A DNA stretch of 64,000 nucleotides, from NCBI RefSeq assembly GCF_040451425.1, contig NZ_CP144374.1:558001-622000 (forward strand). The letters run 5' to 3'. Positions 40,651 through 49,712 of the stretch are shown piece after piece. The DNA comes from Thermodesulfovibrio sp. 3462-1 (GTDB lineage: Bacteria; Nitrospirota; Thermodesulfovibrionia; Thermodesulfovibrionales; Thermodesulfovibrionaceae). The notes beneath the pieces are model-generated. The model saw only the letters and a program-made list of their open reading frames with translations. It was not told where the DNA came from and made no database searches. Position 1 is the first letter of the stretch, and every line of letters starts with the position of its first letter. Made by a program: the position numbers and the translations under genes.

Positions 40651-42753
40651 TTATAAAATTTCTTCTGGTTTATTTAAGACCTTTCTTTGTCTGAATTCGC
40701 CGAGTTCCATATATTCAGTCTTTTTATTTGCAGGTCTATGGGCAAAGTCAAGCATCTTCTTAAGTTGCCTAAGCCTATCAGTTTCCCAGAGGGATGACCT
40801 GTTTTCTTGAAGTTTCTCGAAAACATATTCTTCAAAAGCCTTTTTAAAGCCTTCAATCTCTGAAGTTTTATCATCAAGACCGTTCCACTCTGAAAAAAGG
40901 TCCTGATAACGGTTTTGTCTGTTAGATAGATAAAGCCGTGGCTTAATTTCAACAGAGCCAAGTCCGAGGGGCTTTCCCATGCCGAGTTTATGGGCAAGAC
41001 CATCTGGCAGGGAAAGGGCAAAGAGTAGGGCACCAAGTTCAACCCTTGAAAGGTTTTCAAAACGGATTCTGCCTTGAAAAATAGAGCCTGGTTTTATGGG
41101 AGTTAAAATAGTATGCTGAGTTTCATATATTCCAATTGACTGATAAATAATGTTCCTGAGGTTGTCTGGCAAATTAGTAAGGTTTATTTTTATTTTTTTG
41201 TTTTTCTCTTCTAAAATGTAAGGTTGAAAATCCTCTTTTCTAATCAGATGCTTTTTCAGTAGTTCGTTGAATTCTTTTTCATCATAAGATATTTCCACCT
41301 CTTCCCATCCATTTCCATCCCTGTGCCAGTAGAGTTTGTAGCCGCGGATTGGATTGGCAGAATTATAATGAGCAAGATTTTTAGGATGGTCCTTGAGATT
41401 TTCAGGTCTCTGCTCAAGATAGTGTTGAAATGATGTTGGTTTTGGTCCTGAAAGAATCTGTGGGATAACGCTTGGCATAATGGCATCCTCTGGATTTCCC
41501 TCAAGATAGGCATCTTCAAAAAATACTCTTGAGGCATAGGTTTTTTCGTTCCCAAAGATAGCCTCAGGGATGTCTAAAACAGCTTTTTTCAATTCAGCAG
41601 GCACATGGTCTCCAATGGTCTTTTCATAGGCAAGGCGGAACATACCTGTGTGACCGAAGGAGATTCTATCTTCACCCTTTGTATCCTTATATCTCACATA
41701 GAAACAGGGCACGCCATCTTTCGCAAGTTTTAGCAAGTCTGGAACTTTATCACTTCTGTTTTTGTCATCCTTATAGTTTTGAATATCAATTTCGGGAATT
41801 TTAAACGCCTTTGCATCTTTATCAGGATATTCTATAAACCAATCTCTCTTTTTATTTTCCATTGGACCAGAAACAACAATGTACCCATTGTTTACTTTAT
41901 AAAATTTGAAGTCTTCATACCTCTTGCCTGTTTGTTCAATCATTTGGCGTGCTTCAGATTTGAGTATCTGTCTGAATCCTTTTGCTGGTGTAATGAAATA
42001 ATCAAAGCCTTTTTTGGTTAAAATTCCAGCAGACATTTTATATTGAGTTTTTTTACTATTTTTATCAAAAGAACTCATCTTTCTCTGATATTCTTGTCGC
42101 AGATTCTTGCATTTGTCAGCAAGTCCCCTATAATACAACCTTGAATCCTCAAAAAACCCAAACTTCCCATAACTCATTATCTCAACCATTGTCCTTATCA
42201 TGCCGCGCAGGGAGCTGCCAGGGATGCGGAGAAGTCCACCAGGGGAGAAGAAGTCGGGATTAATGTATTGTTGGTCTTTTTCTTTTTCTATCCTTATCTT
42301 TTCTTTGTATTCATCCTCAGTTAAGGTATCCCTGATATAAAAAGGTGTGAGGGTCTTTATCTCAAGGTCTATGTAGCCTGTGAATCTGTCAGTGTGGTAT
42401 CTATCAAAATCTGGCGGGTTATCAACATGCACAACTTTATGATTAAGCGGAATAAAATTGTAAGGAGCTCTGGCATAGATATCATTTGAGGCTGGTCTGG
42501 GATTTCTCTGTGAATGACGCGTTTGAAGATCCCTCTGTGGTGATGAACTTCTTTTTGTGTAAATCTCTTTCCCTTCGCAGAGTATTTTTACAACCTGCCC
42601 GTTTTCTCTTTGCACCTCCACCTCTTTGCCGTCTAAAGTGTTATCTTTTGGTCTAAATCCAGAAACCGGCATTGATTTATTGTTTTGAAAAATCAGCCTT
42701 GCCTCAAATTCTCCCTTTTTTGTCTTTGTGATTTGAAGTTTTGCTTTCTCCAT
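40651..42753 (-). CDS. Large type III RAMP protein (TIGR03986-like)
   Basis: A 700-residue RAMP-superfamily protein of the type III-D module. From ATG 42753 (MEKAKLQITKTKKGEFEA) an OB-like N-terminal part is followed by a first Cas7-like unit (GYIDLEIKTLTPFYIRD, LLRIPGSSLRGMIRT with its glycine-rich loop) and a second (TPIKPGSIFQGRIRFENLSRVELGALL, LAHKLGMGKPLGLGSVEI). Family members of about this size accompany Csx10 and Csx19. The residues QRDLQTRHSQRNPRPASND form a basic, disordered linker. Expected to line the target RNA. Confidence 0.85.
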   Translation of the reverse strand: MEKAKLQITKTKKGEFEARLIFQNNKSMPVSGFRPKDNTLDGKEVEVQRENGQVVKILCEGKEIYTKRSSSPQRDLQTRHSQRNPRPASNDIYARAPYNFIPLNHKVVHVDNPPDFDRYHTDRFTGYIDLEIKTLTPFYIRDTLTEDEYKEKIRIEKEKDQQYINPDFFSPGGLLRIPGSSLRGMIRTMVEIMSYGKFGFFEDSRLYYRGLADKCKNLRQEYQRKMSSFDKNSKKTQYKMSAGILTKKGFDYFITPAKGFRQILKSEARQMIEQTGKRYEDFKFYKVNNGYIVVSGPMENKKRDWFIEYPDKDAKAFKIPEIDIQNYKDDKNRSDKVPDLLKLAKDGVPCFYVRYKDTKGEDRISFGHTGMFRLAYEKTIGDHVPAELKKAVLDIPEAIFGNEKTYASRVFFEDAYLEGNPEDAIMPSVIPQILSGPKPTSFQHYLEQRPENLKDHPKNLAHYNSANPIRGYKLYWHRDGNGWEEVEISYDEKEFNELLKKHLIRKEDFQPYILEEKNKKIKINLTNLPDNLRNIIYQSIGIYETQHTILTPIKPGSIFQGRIRFENLSRVELGALLFALSLPDGLAHKLGMGKPLGLGSVEIKPRLYLSNRQNRYQDLFSEWNGLDDKTSEIEGFKKAFEEYVFEKLQENRSSLWETDRLRQLKKMLDFAHRPANKKTEYMELGEFRQRKVLNKPEEIL

Positions 42754-42886
42754 ACTCAAAGCCTCCTTTCAAATAAAGCTTCCATTTTTTAAGTTTGTCT
42801 TTTGATACAAATTCTTTTATGAACTCAAGGGCATCTTCTCGTAAAACATTACATTTCGCCTTTGTTAAATCCTGTAAATCGGCAAT
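42704..42886 (-). other. Protein-like frame without a start codon
   Basis: After TAG 42887-42889 a 60-codon frame reads IADLQDLTKAKCNVLRED then ALEFIKEFVSKDKLKKWKLY and stops at 42704, inside the following RAMP gene. It looks like a helical protein but has no ATG, GTG or TTG at its start; ATT is the first codon. It may be a frameshifted tail of Csx19, a small gene with a rare start, or debris. Confidence 0.3.
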
Positions 42887-43397
42887 CTACATAGGAAGCC
42901 TGATAGGTCTCAGGATGAAAATCTATGTAGTTGCGGGTCTTTAAGAAGAGGCGATTCTTCCTGTTGTCCACAGGAATCTCATCAAAAGGTAAAATGAGTT
43001 CTGTTCCCCTTTCTTCAAAGAGCCTTATCCAGCCATCAGATAGCTTCTCTCTATCGGTCCCCCACAAAACCTGATTTGCATCTACAACATAGGTTTCTTC
43101 TCCTTCATCATCAATCCTTAATCTACCTCTCAAACCAACATCTAATCGCCATATAAGGAGCTCTTTTTGTTCATTGAATAGCCTCAATCTCTGGATGTAT
43201 TTTTCTTCAATAGATTCATTATTAAAAAAGAGCAAGGCATTGTTTTTAATCCTTCCAATCAGCACCTTATAATCAAGATAGGCTATAACAAAGCCATCTG
43301 AATTAAAAACTGAAAGGGCGGATTTTATGTTGTCTATGTTTATTGTTTCAGCCTTTGATTTTATCCTTTTAAGCTCCAGCCCATTTGCATTTAACAT
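42849..43397 (-). CDS. csx19: Csx19-like protein of type III-D (TIGR03984)
   Basis: A 182-residue protein of the Csx19 family, found with Csx10 in III-D loci; role unknown, probably a small accessory or Cas11-like subunit. The pattern VIAYLDYKVLIGRI, LRLFNEQKELLIWR and LWGTDREKLSDGWIRLFEERG agrees with the family. Overlaps the upstream RAMP gene by 7 bp. A second protein-like frame continues past its stop (see 42704-42886). Confidence 0.75.
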   Translation of the reverse strand: MLNANGLELKRIKSKAETINIDNIKSALSVFNSDGFVIAYLDYKVLIGRIKNNALLFFNNESIEEKYIQRLRLFNEQKELLIWRLDVGLRGRLRIDDEGEETYVVDANQVLWGTDREKLSDGWIRLFEERGTELILPFDEIPVDNRKNRLFLKTRNYIDFHPETYQASYVDCRFTGFNKGEM

Positions 43398-44707
43398 GTG
43401 GCACCTCCATTATTTACAAGGGCTTTGACAAATTCCTGTAATTGTTGTTTTTCAGAGTCATTCAGTCGGGTCGGATCCTCAAAAACTATTTCCCTGTCAT
43501 CCCACTTAATTATTGCCTTTCTGCCTTCAAGCACTCCCCTTCCTATTGCCTTTTCACCTCCTACCGGCAAATCTCCTGTCCAGAGGTCTTTTAATACAAG
43601 GAGCATTAAGCCTGCTTCATGTTTTTTATAATCATTAATTGTCATTCTGACATTAAAGATTTTTTCATCTTTTCCTCTAAACAATGGCTTTGTTTCAAGA
43701 AGGGCTGATTCAATTGTTCCACCTGTGAAACGGTCTATCTTTATCCTTGTCTGGACCTCTTCAGGATAACCCTCAAGGACTGTCTCTTCAATAAGAATCC
43801 TGCCTTTCTTTGCAGTTTTCTTTTCTTCTTCAACATCTCCAAAAAGGTCTTTGATTATTGTCTCAGGCTTTTGTAGTGTATTTACAATCCTTTCTGCCCT
43901 TGCCCTGATGGCGCCTTTAAGGGAAGTGCCTGGAAGGACTGGCTTGCCCTTTGATTTGATGTGCTCTGTATCGGGCATATCAGGCTCTATGTTATAGGAG
44001 CGAATGATAAGGGAGTTTTTAATTACAAAATCAGCATTGATGCTGAAGGTCCTCTGGGTTAACCTGATAGGTTCAATATTGAAGTCTATAGGGTTTGAGA
44101 AATCTTGCTTTAGCCACCTAAAGACATCTTGCTTCTTTGAAAAGTCAAATTCACAGATACTTTGCTCAACTAATTTTATCTTTCCAAATCCACTGTTTGT
44201 CTTTGCCCCGATTCTGATTTTTTCACTTTTAAGAAGATTAATTATAGTCGCAAGCATCTGTTTTTTGAAGTCATCCTCATTGCCATTGAGGTTAACTTCA
44301 ATATTAAGTTTAAATTTAGCCCCTGGTTCAATCACTTCGTAATCAAATTTTGCCCCTTTCTCTGCAATCCCTTTTTTGTTGTCAATCTTTACTCCATCCC
44401 TTATAACAACCTCTACATTCCCCTCAGGCATAAGGTCACTCACAATAATTGAACTCTGTTTCAGGTCTTTGTGCCCTGTGTTATCTTTCTTTGGTGTGCC
44501 CCAGAATTCTTCAAGTTTTTTCTTGTAGGAGTTGTCTAATTTAATTGCATGCCGAAGCACTCCTGTAAAAGAGGTTGCTGGGATGTAGGGCTTCCCATTC
44601 GCATCACGAATAACATCCATGTCAGAGTTTTCATCCCTTCCACAGCCAATCATTGCTGGAGAGACAAGTTCTATTTTGCCTTCAAGAATTAGCTTTCCCT
44701 TTATCAT
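43391..44707 (-). CDS. Two-domain type III RAMP (Cas7-Cas7 fusion)
   Basis: A 438-residue RAMP with two Csm3/Cas7-like units. Unit 1: LILEGKIELVSPAMIGCG, PYIPATSFTGVLRHAI, RIGAKTNSGFGKIKL. Unit 2: FVIKNSLIIRSYN, PVLPGTSLKGAIRARAERI, KIDRFTGGTIESALL, PVGGEKAIGRGVLEG. Both glycine-rich loops are present. Conserved aspartates that cleave target RNA in Csm3 may be the D in SDMDVIRD of unit 1, but this needs alignment. Overlaps csx10 by 4 bp. Confidence 0.85.
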   Translation of the reverse strand: MIKGKLILEGKIELVSPAMIGCGRDENSDMDVIRDANGKPYIPATSFTGVLRHAIKLDNSYKKKLEEFWGTPKKDNTGHKDLKQSSIIVSDLMPEGNVEVVIRDGVKIDNKKGIAEKGAKFDYEVIEPGAKFKLNIEVNLNGNEDDFKKQMLATIINLLKSEKIRIGAKTNSGFGKIKLVEQSICEFDFSKKQDVFRWLKQDFSNPIDFNIEPIRLTQRTFSINADFVIKNSLIIRSYNIEPDMPDTEHIKSKGKPVLPGTSLKGAIRARAERIVNTLQKPETIIKDLFGDVEEEKKTAKKGRILIEETVLEGYPEEVQTRIKIDRFTGGTIESALLETKPLFRGKDEKIFNVRMTINDYKKHEAGLMLLVLKDLWTGDLPVGGEKAIGRGVLEGRKAIIKWDDREIVFEDPTRLNDSEKQQLQEFVKALVNNGGATC

Positions 44708-46191
44708 TTTTTCTCCTCCTGTTTCTTCTTTTTCCTCATAGTTGATAAGAAGGTTGTTAGATAGATTTTTTCAAGCTCTTTTTTAAAGTCAGCATCATTT
44801 TCTGGTTGATAGGAGATTTCATTGCAGAGATAGGCTAATTTATTTATTTGCCTGATCTCATGACTTACATCAACTTTGAAGTTAGTTAAATACTCATAAA
44901 GGTCTGCGTTCTTACTTCTACACTTTTCAAGATTAATTTTTGCTTTATCTTTAAGATTTTGTAATTTTTTTGTTAATTCTCTTTTATTAACAGCATCTTC
45001 CAGCTTTGCAAGAAGTGATGCTGGGGGTAGATTATTAAAATCCTTTGCGGTTTTGATTGCCATTATCTGAATGTACTTTTTAAGATTTTCCTTGATTATA
45101 TTTTCAATTAACTCCTTTACTTTTTCTGGTGGAGCACCTTCTGGTCTGGGTGGCTTTGTCCTTTCTTCATCTTTTATTGTGATTTGATTCTCTTCTGCCT
45201 GCCATCCAATGACAAACCTGCCAAATCCTTCATGAGTCCGCATTCCGATGCCTTTTTTCTGAAGGTCTCTCAACCTCTGTATATCTCCATCTTTCAGCTC
45301 AACAAGAAAACATGAGCCCGCCCTGAAGCATACTTCCTGCGGGGTTTTGAGCCTCCATATAGAGAGAAAACCCTCTTCTTCAGTCTGTTTTATAAAGGCT
45401 TGCTTGATTTTGCATCCAATAGCCTTCTCAAACCCTTTAATGTCAGTAGTAGAGTATCCATATTCATTGTAAACAATCGTGTCTGAAAGGAGGGTAATTA
45501 CTGCACTTTGAATATCATCAATCTCAGTTTTAATTTCGCCTGTGAAATCCACTGGTTCTTTATCTAAGAGCCTGAATTCTATCTTTCCATACTGATTATT
45601 CCTTGACCTACCAAGATAATAGATGCCATCCCCTATAATGCTCATAAAATCTTTAATATCCTTGTCCTCTCCGATTATGTATCCTTCAAAGGTCTGTCCT
45701 TCATTAATTGACTCATAGTTAAATATGAGACCTTCCTTTGAAGTTCCCCGCTCTCTATCTCTGGCATGATGGAAGTTTAAGGATTTTTTTACAGGAAACT
45801 TGTAAAGATAATTACCTGAAAACCTGACATAACCATCTATTCCTTTTGTTTGTTTATCAAACTCTTCATTTTGAAACAAAAGGTCATAGGCATTTCCCTT
45901 TTCTTTTTTGTCTTCCTGAACTGAAAGAGGAATAGGGTAATAATGATAGTTTTCATAAATGATATAGGCATTTGTAATCTTCAACTCTCCTTTCAAAAAC
46001 CATCTGTAAAAGGTCTCATCTTTATGGGCATTTTCACCAAGCCTTCTTTTTTTGATATATTCATTTGCAAACATGCCCCTCAGGTGAGTGCCAGGGATGA
46101 AGTCAAGGGTTGACACCATGTTTGGGTCGCCTGTGTTTGAGGCAAAAAGGAGTGGTGAGAGCGATTTAATGCTATATCTTATTGCTTGCAT
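44704..46191 (-). CDS. csx10: Csx10, Cas5-like subunit of type III-D
   Basis: A 495-residue RAMP typical of III-D. Visible: RYSIKSLSPLLFASNTGDPN, STLDFIPGTHLRGMFANEYI (RAMP loop), IYYLGRSRNNQYGKIEF and the final GIGMRTHEGFGRFVIGWQ. The C-terminal 150 residues are highly charged helices ending KKKKQEEKK. Predicted to cap the 5' handle end of the effector. Overlaps its neighbours on both sides. Confidence 0.87.
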   Translation of the reverse strand: MQAIRYSIKSLSPLLFASNTGDPNMVSTLDFIPGTHLRGMFANEYIKKRRLGENAHKDETFYRWFLKGELKITNAYIIYENYHYYPIPLSVQEDKKEKGNAYDLLFQNEEFDKQTKGIDGYVRFSGNYLYKFPVKKSLNFHHARDRERGTSKEGLIFNYESINEGQTFEGYIIGEDKDIKDFMSIIGDGIYYLGRSRNNQYGKIEFRLLDKEPVDFTGEIKTEIDDIQSAVITLLSDTIVYNEYGYSTTDIKGFEKAIGCKIKQAFIKQTEEEGFLSIWRLKTPQEVCFRAGSCFLVELKDGDIQRLRDLQKKGIGMRTHEGFGRFVIGWQAEENQITIKDEERTKPPRPEGAPPEKVKELIENIIKENLKKYIQIMAIKTAKDFNNLPPASLLAKLEDAVNKRELTKKLQNLKDKAKINLEKCRSKNADLYEYLTNFKVDVSHEIRQINKLAYLCNEISYQPENDADFKKELEKIYLTTFLSTMRKKKKQEEKK

Positions 46192-46856
46192 AAGACCTCC
46201 AGTTCATTTATAAAATTTATTTCATTTGAACCATCGTAAAGTTTACATTCTACTTCACCATAGCCTCTGTTTCTCTTTGTGCCTAAACGCCTCAGGTTTT
46301 TCACTGCAAAATAGAGGAGCTTTACATCATCAATATCTGCATCTATACTGCCTTCAAATACAAGCCCCTTCTTTGCCACCCTTATTGTCCTCAATGAGTG
46401 TTCTTCTGCTGTGCCTGTGGTCTCATCAATTGCGGTCTGCTGTCTGATTTCTGTATATTGCTCTATAATGCCTTCGCGAGATATCAGACCACTGTATTGA
46501 TTCATTAAATAGGCAAGCCATTTTTTTATGTCATCATATCCTTGTATCGTCAGATTGGAAAAATAAACTGGAGCTGATTTATCATTGCCAGGTTTTCCAA
46601 ATATGGAAGTTACAATAGAATATTTATTTTCAGTTTTGTCTTTTTGCAAATCTAATACATTAATTCCTGCAGATTCAAACATTTCACAAATCTCAATGGC
46701 TGAGTCCCTTAAACATCCTTTAATCCTTTTTGATGGGATATAAGGGATGCCATATTCGTCAAATACAATATCAGAATCTATAATAGCTCCAAAGCCTTCT
46801 CCTGAGCCTATGAGGCAAGGTGATTTGAGTTCAATGGTAAGTTTATATATCTTCAT
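46179..46856 (-). CDS. Csm3-like Cas7 subunit of type III-D
   Basis: A 225-residue single RAMP: LTIELKSPCLIGSGEGFG, AIIDSDIVFDEYGIPYIPSKRIKG, RIKGCLRDSAIEI, and the C-terminal RRLGTKRNRGYGEVEC glycine loop. The Asp residues of SDIVFDE are candidates for target-RNA cleavage as in Csm3. It lies between cas10 and csx10 and overlaps both. Confidence 0.87.
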   Translation of the reverse strand: MKIYKLTIELKSPCLIGSGEGFGAIIDSDIVFDEYGIPYIPSKRIKGCLRDSAIEICEMFESAGINVLDLQKDKTENKYSIVTSIFGKPGNDKSAPVYFSNLTIQGYDDIKKWLAYLMNQYSGLISREGIIEQYTEIRQQTAIDETTGTAEEHSLRTIRVAKKGLVFEGSIDADIDDVKLLYFAVKNLRRLGTKRNRGYGEVECKLYDGSNEINFINELEVLCKQ

Positions 46857-48412
46857 CTGCTACCTCCATTTAAGGCAGATTCTGGATAGAGTTCTATAAG
46901 CTCTATCATATCAAAATAGGGAGTCTGATTGCCTTTTATAATCTCTGAACCATCGAAGTCTTTATATTTCGGCAGTTTAAGTTGCCTTGCACTTAATTCT
47001 TCAATAAATAGTTCTTGAGCGTCTTTATCCATATAAAGCACCTGCCTTAATTCCATGAGCTTTGAGCGGGGAAATTTTGTTTTGCCATTGTCTTTTTTCT
47101 TAAACTCTGAAACAGCACTGAGAAGTTCATAAAAATCCTGAATTTTGTAAGGTCTCAGAACAAGGCTTTTTACATTAGGGGCTTTATAATGACTTTCTCT
47201 TATATCATCAAGACTTCCCGAAAATCCTCCATAAGCAAGATGGAAGTCAAGCCAGGAGCCATTGTCATTTTGATCTTTTCTTTTTCTCTTTGCTGATTTA
47301 CAAAGATCTTCACTTAATTCATAACCCCTATAAAAAGGATACTTTGTTTTTGTTATTGCAATGCCAGCACAGGCAGTTAAAGGCTTTCCATCTGATACTT
47401 TCTGCCTTTCAAACTCTTCAAGAAAGACCTTTGCAAGCCATATTCCAAGCCTTCCCTCAGAGACAAAGGTTATGTCATCACCTCCAATAATAATGGGGCG
47501 TAATGGAAGGATTTTTTTGCCATCTTCCTGCCTCAGTTTTATCTCCTTTTCAATTTCTCCCGCATGTTTAACTATTTCTGTAAGCATTGCTTTAAAAGCA
47601 TTCATGGTTGCATTTCTGACCGAGCAGGAAAATTTTCTTAAAGTAATAAGATCCGTTTGAGCCTTCACCCTCTCTCCCATATCATTACCATCTATGTGAA
47701 CTATGGCTATGTGGCTGTCTTCTCCTTTGCTCTGTCCAAGTTTGTCAAGCTCATCTGTAAAGGTATATTTTTTATCAAGGTTTAATTCTTTCAGGATTTC
47801 TATTATTTTTCTTTTTGCTTTCTCTGCAGCCTCAATTTTAGCATTGGATACAGAGGATATGTAATCTTGTTCTTCATCGGGTAGATTTCTGCACCAGACT
47901 TCCCTTGATAATCCCGTGCGAGGACACTCTGCTGTAATGCCATGCCTTCGGATTATTGTCTGTGGAACAAAGCTTGCCTTATTTTTTGCAAGGGTTTTAA
48001 AAAGTATCTTGAGGCTTGAAGAAAAGTTATTCAAATCTATTTCTCCAAAAGCACAGGCAGGGATTATCCCGGGTGCATGAATGAGTAATCTCAGTGTCCA
48101 TTGTTTTATAAATTCCTGAGCCCTGTTTTTCTCCTTAAATAACAAAAGGGCATTCCCGCCACCAATATAGCCAATCTCAAAGGGCACTCCATTTTCTTTT
48201 ATCCGAATTCTATCAGGCTCTGTTTCCCACGCCTCATAATATTCTTCTGTTAATTCAGGAAACATTTCCTTGTTCACCTTTTTAAGATGACTATCATAAA
48301 TATCCTCAACTATATAGGATGCACCTATGTTTTCTTTAAGATTGTTTGTGCTGAAGACATACCTCTGGATTGAGACCGTATCAAGCAAAACAGCGAAAAA
48401 CTTATCTTCCAT
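46853..48412 (-). CDS. cas10: Cas10 of the type III-D module
   Basis: The 519-residue signalling subunit. No HD domain is present: the protein opens DKFFAVLLDTVSIQRYVFSTN, directly in the first palm domain. The second palm holds IIIGGDDITFV (GGDD at about 309-312), so cyclic oligoadenylate synthesis is expected when target RNA is bound. IVHIDGNDMGERV is the preceding metal site. Small size is typical for HD-less III-D Cas10. It follows the CARF nuclease gene by about 20 bp and starts the III-D module. Confidence 0.93.
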   Translation of the reverse strand: MEDKFFAVLLDTVSIQRYVFSTNNLKENIGASYIVEDIYDSHLKKVNKEMFPELTEEYYEAWETEPDRIRIKENGVPFEIGYIGGGNALLLFKEKNRAQEFIKQWTLRLLIHAPGIIPACAFGEIDLNNFSSSLKILFKTLAKNKASFVPQTIIRRHGITAECPRTGLSREVWCRNLPDEEQDYISSVSNAKIEAAEKAKRKIIEILKELNLDKKYTFTDELDKLGQSKGEDSHIAIVHIDGNDMGERVKAQTDLITLRKFSCSVRNATMNAFKAMLTEIVKHAGEIEKEIKLRQEDGKKILPLRPIIIGGDDITFVSEGRLGIWLAKVFLEEFERQKVSDGKPLTACAGIAITKTKYPFYRGYELSEDLCKSAKRKRKDQNDNGSWLDFHLAYGGFSGSLDDIRESHYKAPNVKSLVLRPYKIQDFYELLSAVSEFKKKDNGKTKFPRSKLMELRQVLYMDKDAQELFIEELSARQLKLPKYKDFDGSEIIKGNQTPYFDMIELIELYPESALNGGSR

Positions 48413-48431
48413 AAATAACCTCCGGTTATGA

Positions 48432-49712
48432 TTATTTGATAAAGTCTTTTATCCTATTGATCAGGACTGATTCTTTTAGGTCATCCTCACCAAGAACTAA
48501 GATGTTTTCTTTGCCTTCTGTATCAATCTCAAGCTCTTCCTGAAGTTCATTCCTTTGAGATTTATTAAGCCTTGTAATCAGCACAGCCCTTGCCTCCTTG
48601 CCACCAATCTGTCTTGTTCTTAAGAATATCTCAAAACCCTTGCTTTTACAAATATGCCTCTGCGAGGCTGTAGTACAAGAAATTCCTATCAGTTGATAAC
48701 CTTTCAAAAGGATTATATCAAGCTCAAACTTCTGATGCTGGCTGGACCATTGTTTCTTTTTGATTTCCCAGTTACGGTCAATTTCTATGTTTTGCCCTGT
48801 CAGGTTATTTTTCAGAACATCAAATACATATAGTTCGAGCCATTTTCCATCAAGAAACTTCACCGCTTGTTTTAAACAATCATTTGATTTAGGCTCTCTG
48901 AAAGAGCCATCATTATTGAATAATATATAATCCTCTGGCATTGATCTTATAATCTCCAGGAAACTTCCCTCTGCCCTGAAATTTTTCAGATCGTCTTTTA
49001 AGTTTCTTATTTTTTCTACCAGTTTGTCTTTTTCTTTAGGATTTTTACTGGTAAAAAGGTCTCTTTGATATTTGTTAAACCAATCTTTAAGTTTATCTGC
49101 CTCAATAAGTTCCTTAAACTTATTAACGGCGTTTTTGAATAAATCAATTTCCTCCGAGGGCTTGTTTTTTCTTTCAAACTCATGAAGACTTATCAATTCC
49201 TGAATGCTTAGCCCTATTTCATTTCTAAGGTCACCCGTAATCCTGCCATTTATATCATCTACTATCTGGAATGTCCTGGCATCAAGATATGAGAAAGAGG
49301 CTTTTATATTATTTTCTCTGGCTTTTTCCTCAAGCCACCTGTAAACATGCGTTCCCATTACCTTTGTTCCTCCTGTATAGTTGAGATGGACAGAGAAAGT
49401 TGAATTGAGTAATGGAAGAAGTCTTGCATCAAGGTTTCTTCTGATCTGGCTTGCATCACTGATGTTAGAAAGATGAATAAATTCAAAGGTAAGATTGTTT
49501 TGATGATGAGAGTTAAGAAGCTCTTTAAGGGTGTCACAATAATTTTTTGTTCCTCTCTGATTATTGGTTTCTTCTGAATAGATTAAAAAAATATTTTTGA
49601 GATTTTTATTTTGGGCAAGAAAATATTCAGCCACGACAAAATTGGGCAATGGATTAGTGCCAGTTAATAAAATTAAGTTACAAAATTGGTAATTCATGTT
49701 TTTCATAAACAA
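48432..49712 (-). CDS. CARF-domain nuclease of the Can2/Card1 (DUF1887) type
   Basis: A 426-residue protein. The N-terminal 170 residues are a CARF domain (NYTGGTKVMGTHVYRWLEEKA is the ligand-loop motif, GGTK key), followed by a helical linker and a PD-(D/E)XK nuclease domain (WLELYVFDVL, FELDIILLKGYQLIGISCTT near 329-348). The Asp is present, but the usual E-x-K reads S-C-T; lysines in ICKSKGFE on the next helix might take over. In Can2/Card1, cyclic tetra-adenylate opens nucleic-acid cleavage. A start at 49697 (MNYQFCNLILL) is also possible. Confidence 0.8.
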   Translation of the reverse strand: MFMKNMNYQFCNLILLTGTNPLPNFVVAEYFLAQNKNLKNIFLIYSEETNNQRGTKNYCDTLKELLNSHHQNNLTFEFIHLSNISDASQIRRNLDARLLPLLNSTFSVHLNYTGGTKVMGTHVYRWLEEKARENNIKASFSYLDARTFQIVDDINGRITGDLRNEIGLSIQELISLHEFERKNKPSEEIDLFKNAVNKFKELIEADKLKDWFNKYQRDLFTSKNPKEKDKLVEKIRNLKDDLKNFRAEGSFLEIIRSMPEDYILFNNDGSFREPKSNDCLKQAVKFLDGKWLELYVFDVLKNNLTGQNIEIDRNWEIKKKQWSSQHQKFELDIILLKGYQLIGISCTTASQRHICKSKGFEIFLRTRQIGGKEARAVLITRLNKSQRNELQEELEIDTEGKENILVLGEDDLKESVLINRIKDFIK

